A stretch of DNA of 23,266 nucleotides, from contig HF991291.1 in assembly GCA_000431515.1 (NCBI GenBank), forward strand, positions 1-23,266, in the 5' to 3' direction. This document shows positions 23,232 to 23,266 of the stretch, piece by piece; positions within the stretch are counted from its first letter, which is position 1, and each line of letters opens with the position of its first letter. Origin of the DNA: Clostridium sp. CAG:632 (GTDB lineage: Bacteria > Bacillota > Clostridia > Lachnospirales > Lachnospiraceae). The position numbers were made by a program, and so were the translations under genes. The notes beneath the pieces are model-generated. The model did no database searches, was not told the origin of the DNA, and was given only the letters and a program-made list of their open reading frames with translations.

Positions 23232-23266
23232 GTATTAATTCACGCGACTCATGCTACCTCGCCTTC

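Overview
The window reads as a chromosomal segment of a Firmicute of class Clostridia, most likely a Lachnospiraceae-type gut anaerobe. This rests on the moderately AT-rich sequence, strong AGGAGG-type ribosome binding sites, an electron-bifurcating NfnAB pair, a QueH-type (oxygen-sensitive lineage) epoxyqueuosine reductase, and a ThyA resembling the B. subtilis ThyA type. The genus cannot be fixed from sequence reading alone. Nearly everything is on the minus strand; only two genes (6810-7640 and 15624-15857) are on the plus strand. No rRNA, tRNA, CRISPR array, insertion sequence or phage gene was seen.

Layout, left to right. 1-5397: a minus-strand series read from right to left as glpK (glycerol kinase), a HAD phosphatase, a rhomboid protease, a TPR protein and a charged coiled-coil protein that runs off the left edge. 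5491-6603: a YbjQ-domain protein with a C-terminal zinc ribbon, divergent from a plus-strand amidohydrolase (6810-7640). 7649-10095: a YhcC-type radical SAM protein and a large lipoprotein. 10320-14614: carA-carB with a terminator behind and a possible attenuator in front. 14785-15429: queH. 15624-15857: a lone small protein with its own strong promoter and terminator. 15961-17424: guaB. 17549-18058: a small membrane protein. 18114-20326: nfnA-nfnB. 20441-23149: a four-gene series SprA-like zinc protein, HTH/aldolase-fold regulator, thyA, folA.

Functionally the window is mostly nucleotide and redox metabolism. carAB supplies carbamoyl phosphate for pyrimidines and arginine, guaB commits IMP to GMP, thyA and folA form the dTMP/folate cycle, and NfnAB links NADH, NADPH and ferredoxin pools. 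The least ordinary gene is 21863-22663: a DNA-binding HTH domain joined to a KDPG-aldolase-like barrel in which the Schiff-base lysine and the other catalytic positions appear replaced. It looks like an enzyme fold reused as a sensor, placed directly upstream of thyA-folA. Second-rank oddities are the YbjQ/zinc-ribbon fusion, the carAB leader hairpin, a perfect palindrome at the lipoprotein promoter, and the solitary 77-residue protein.
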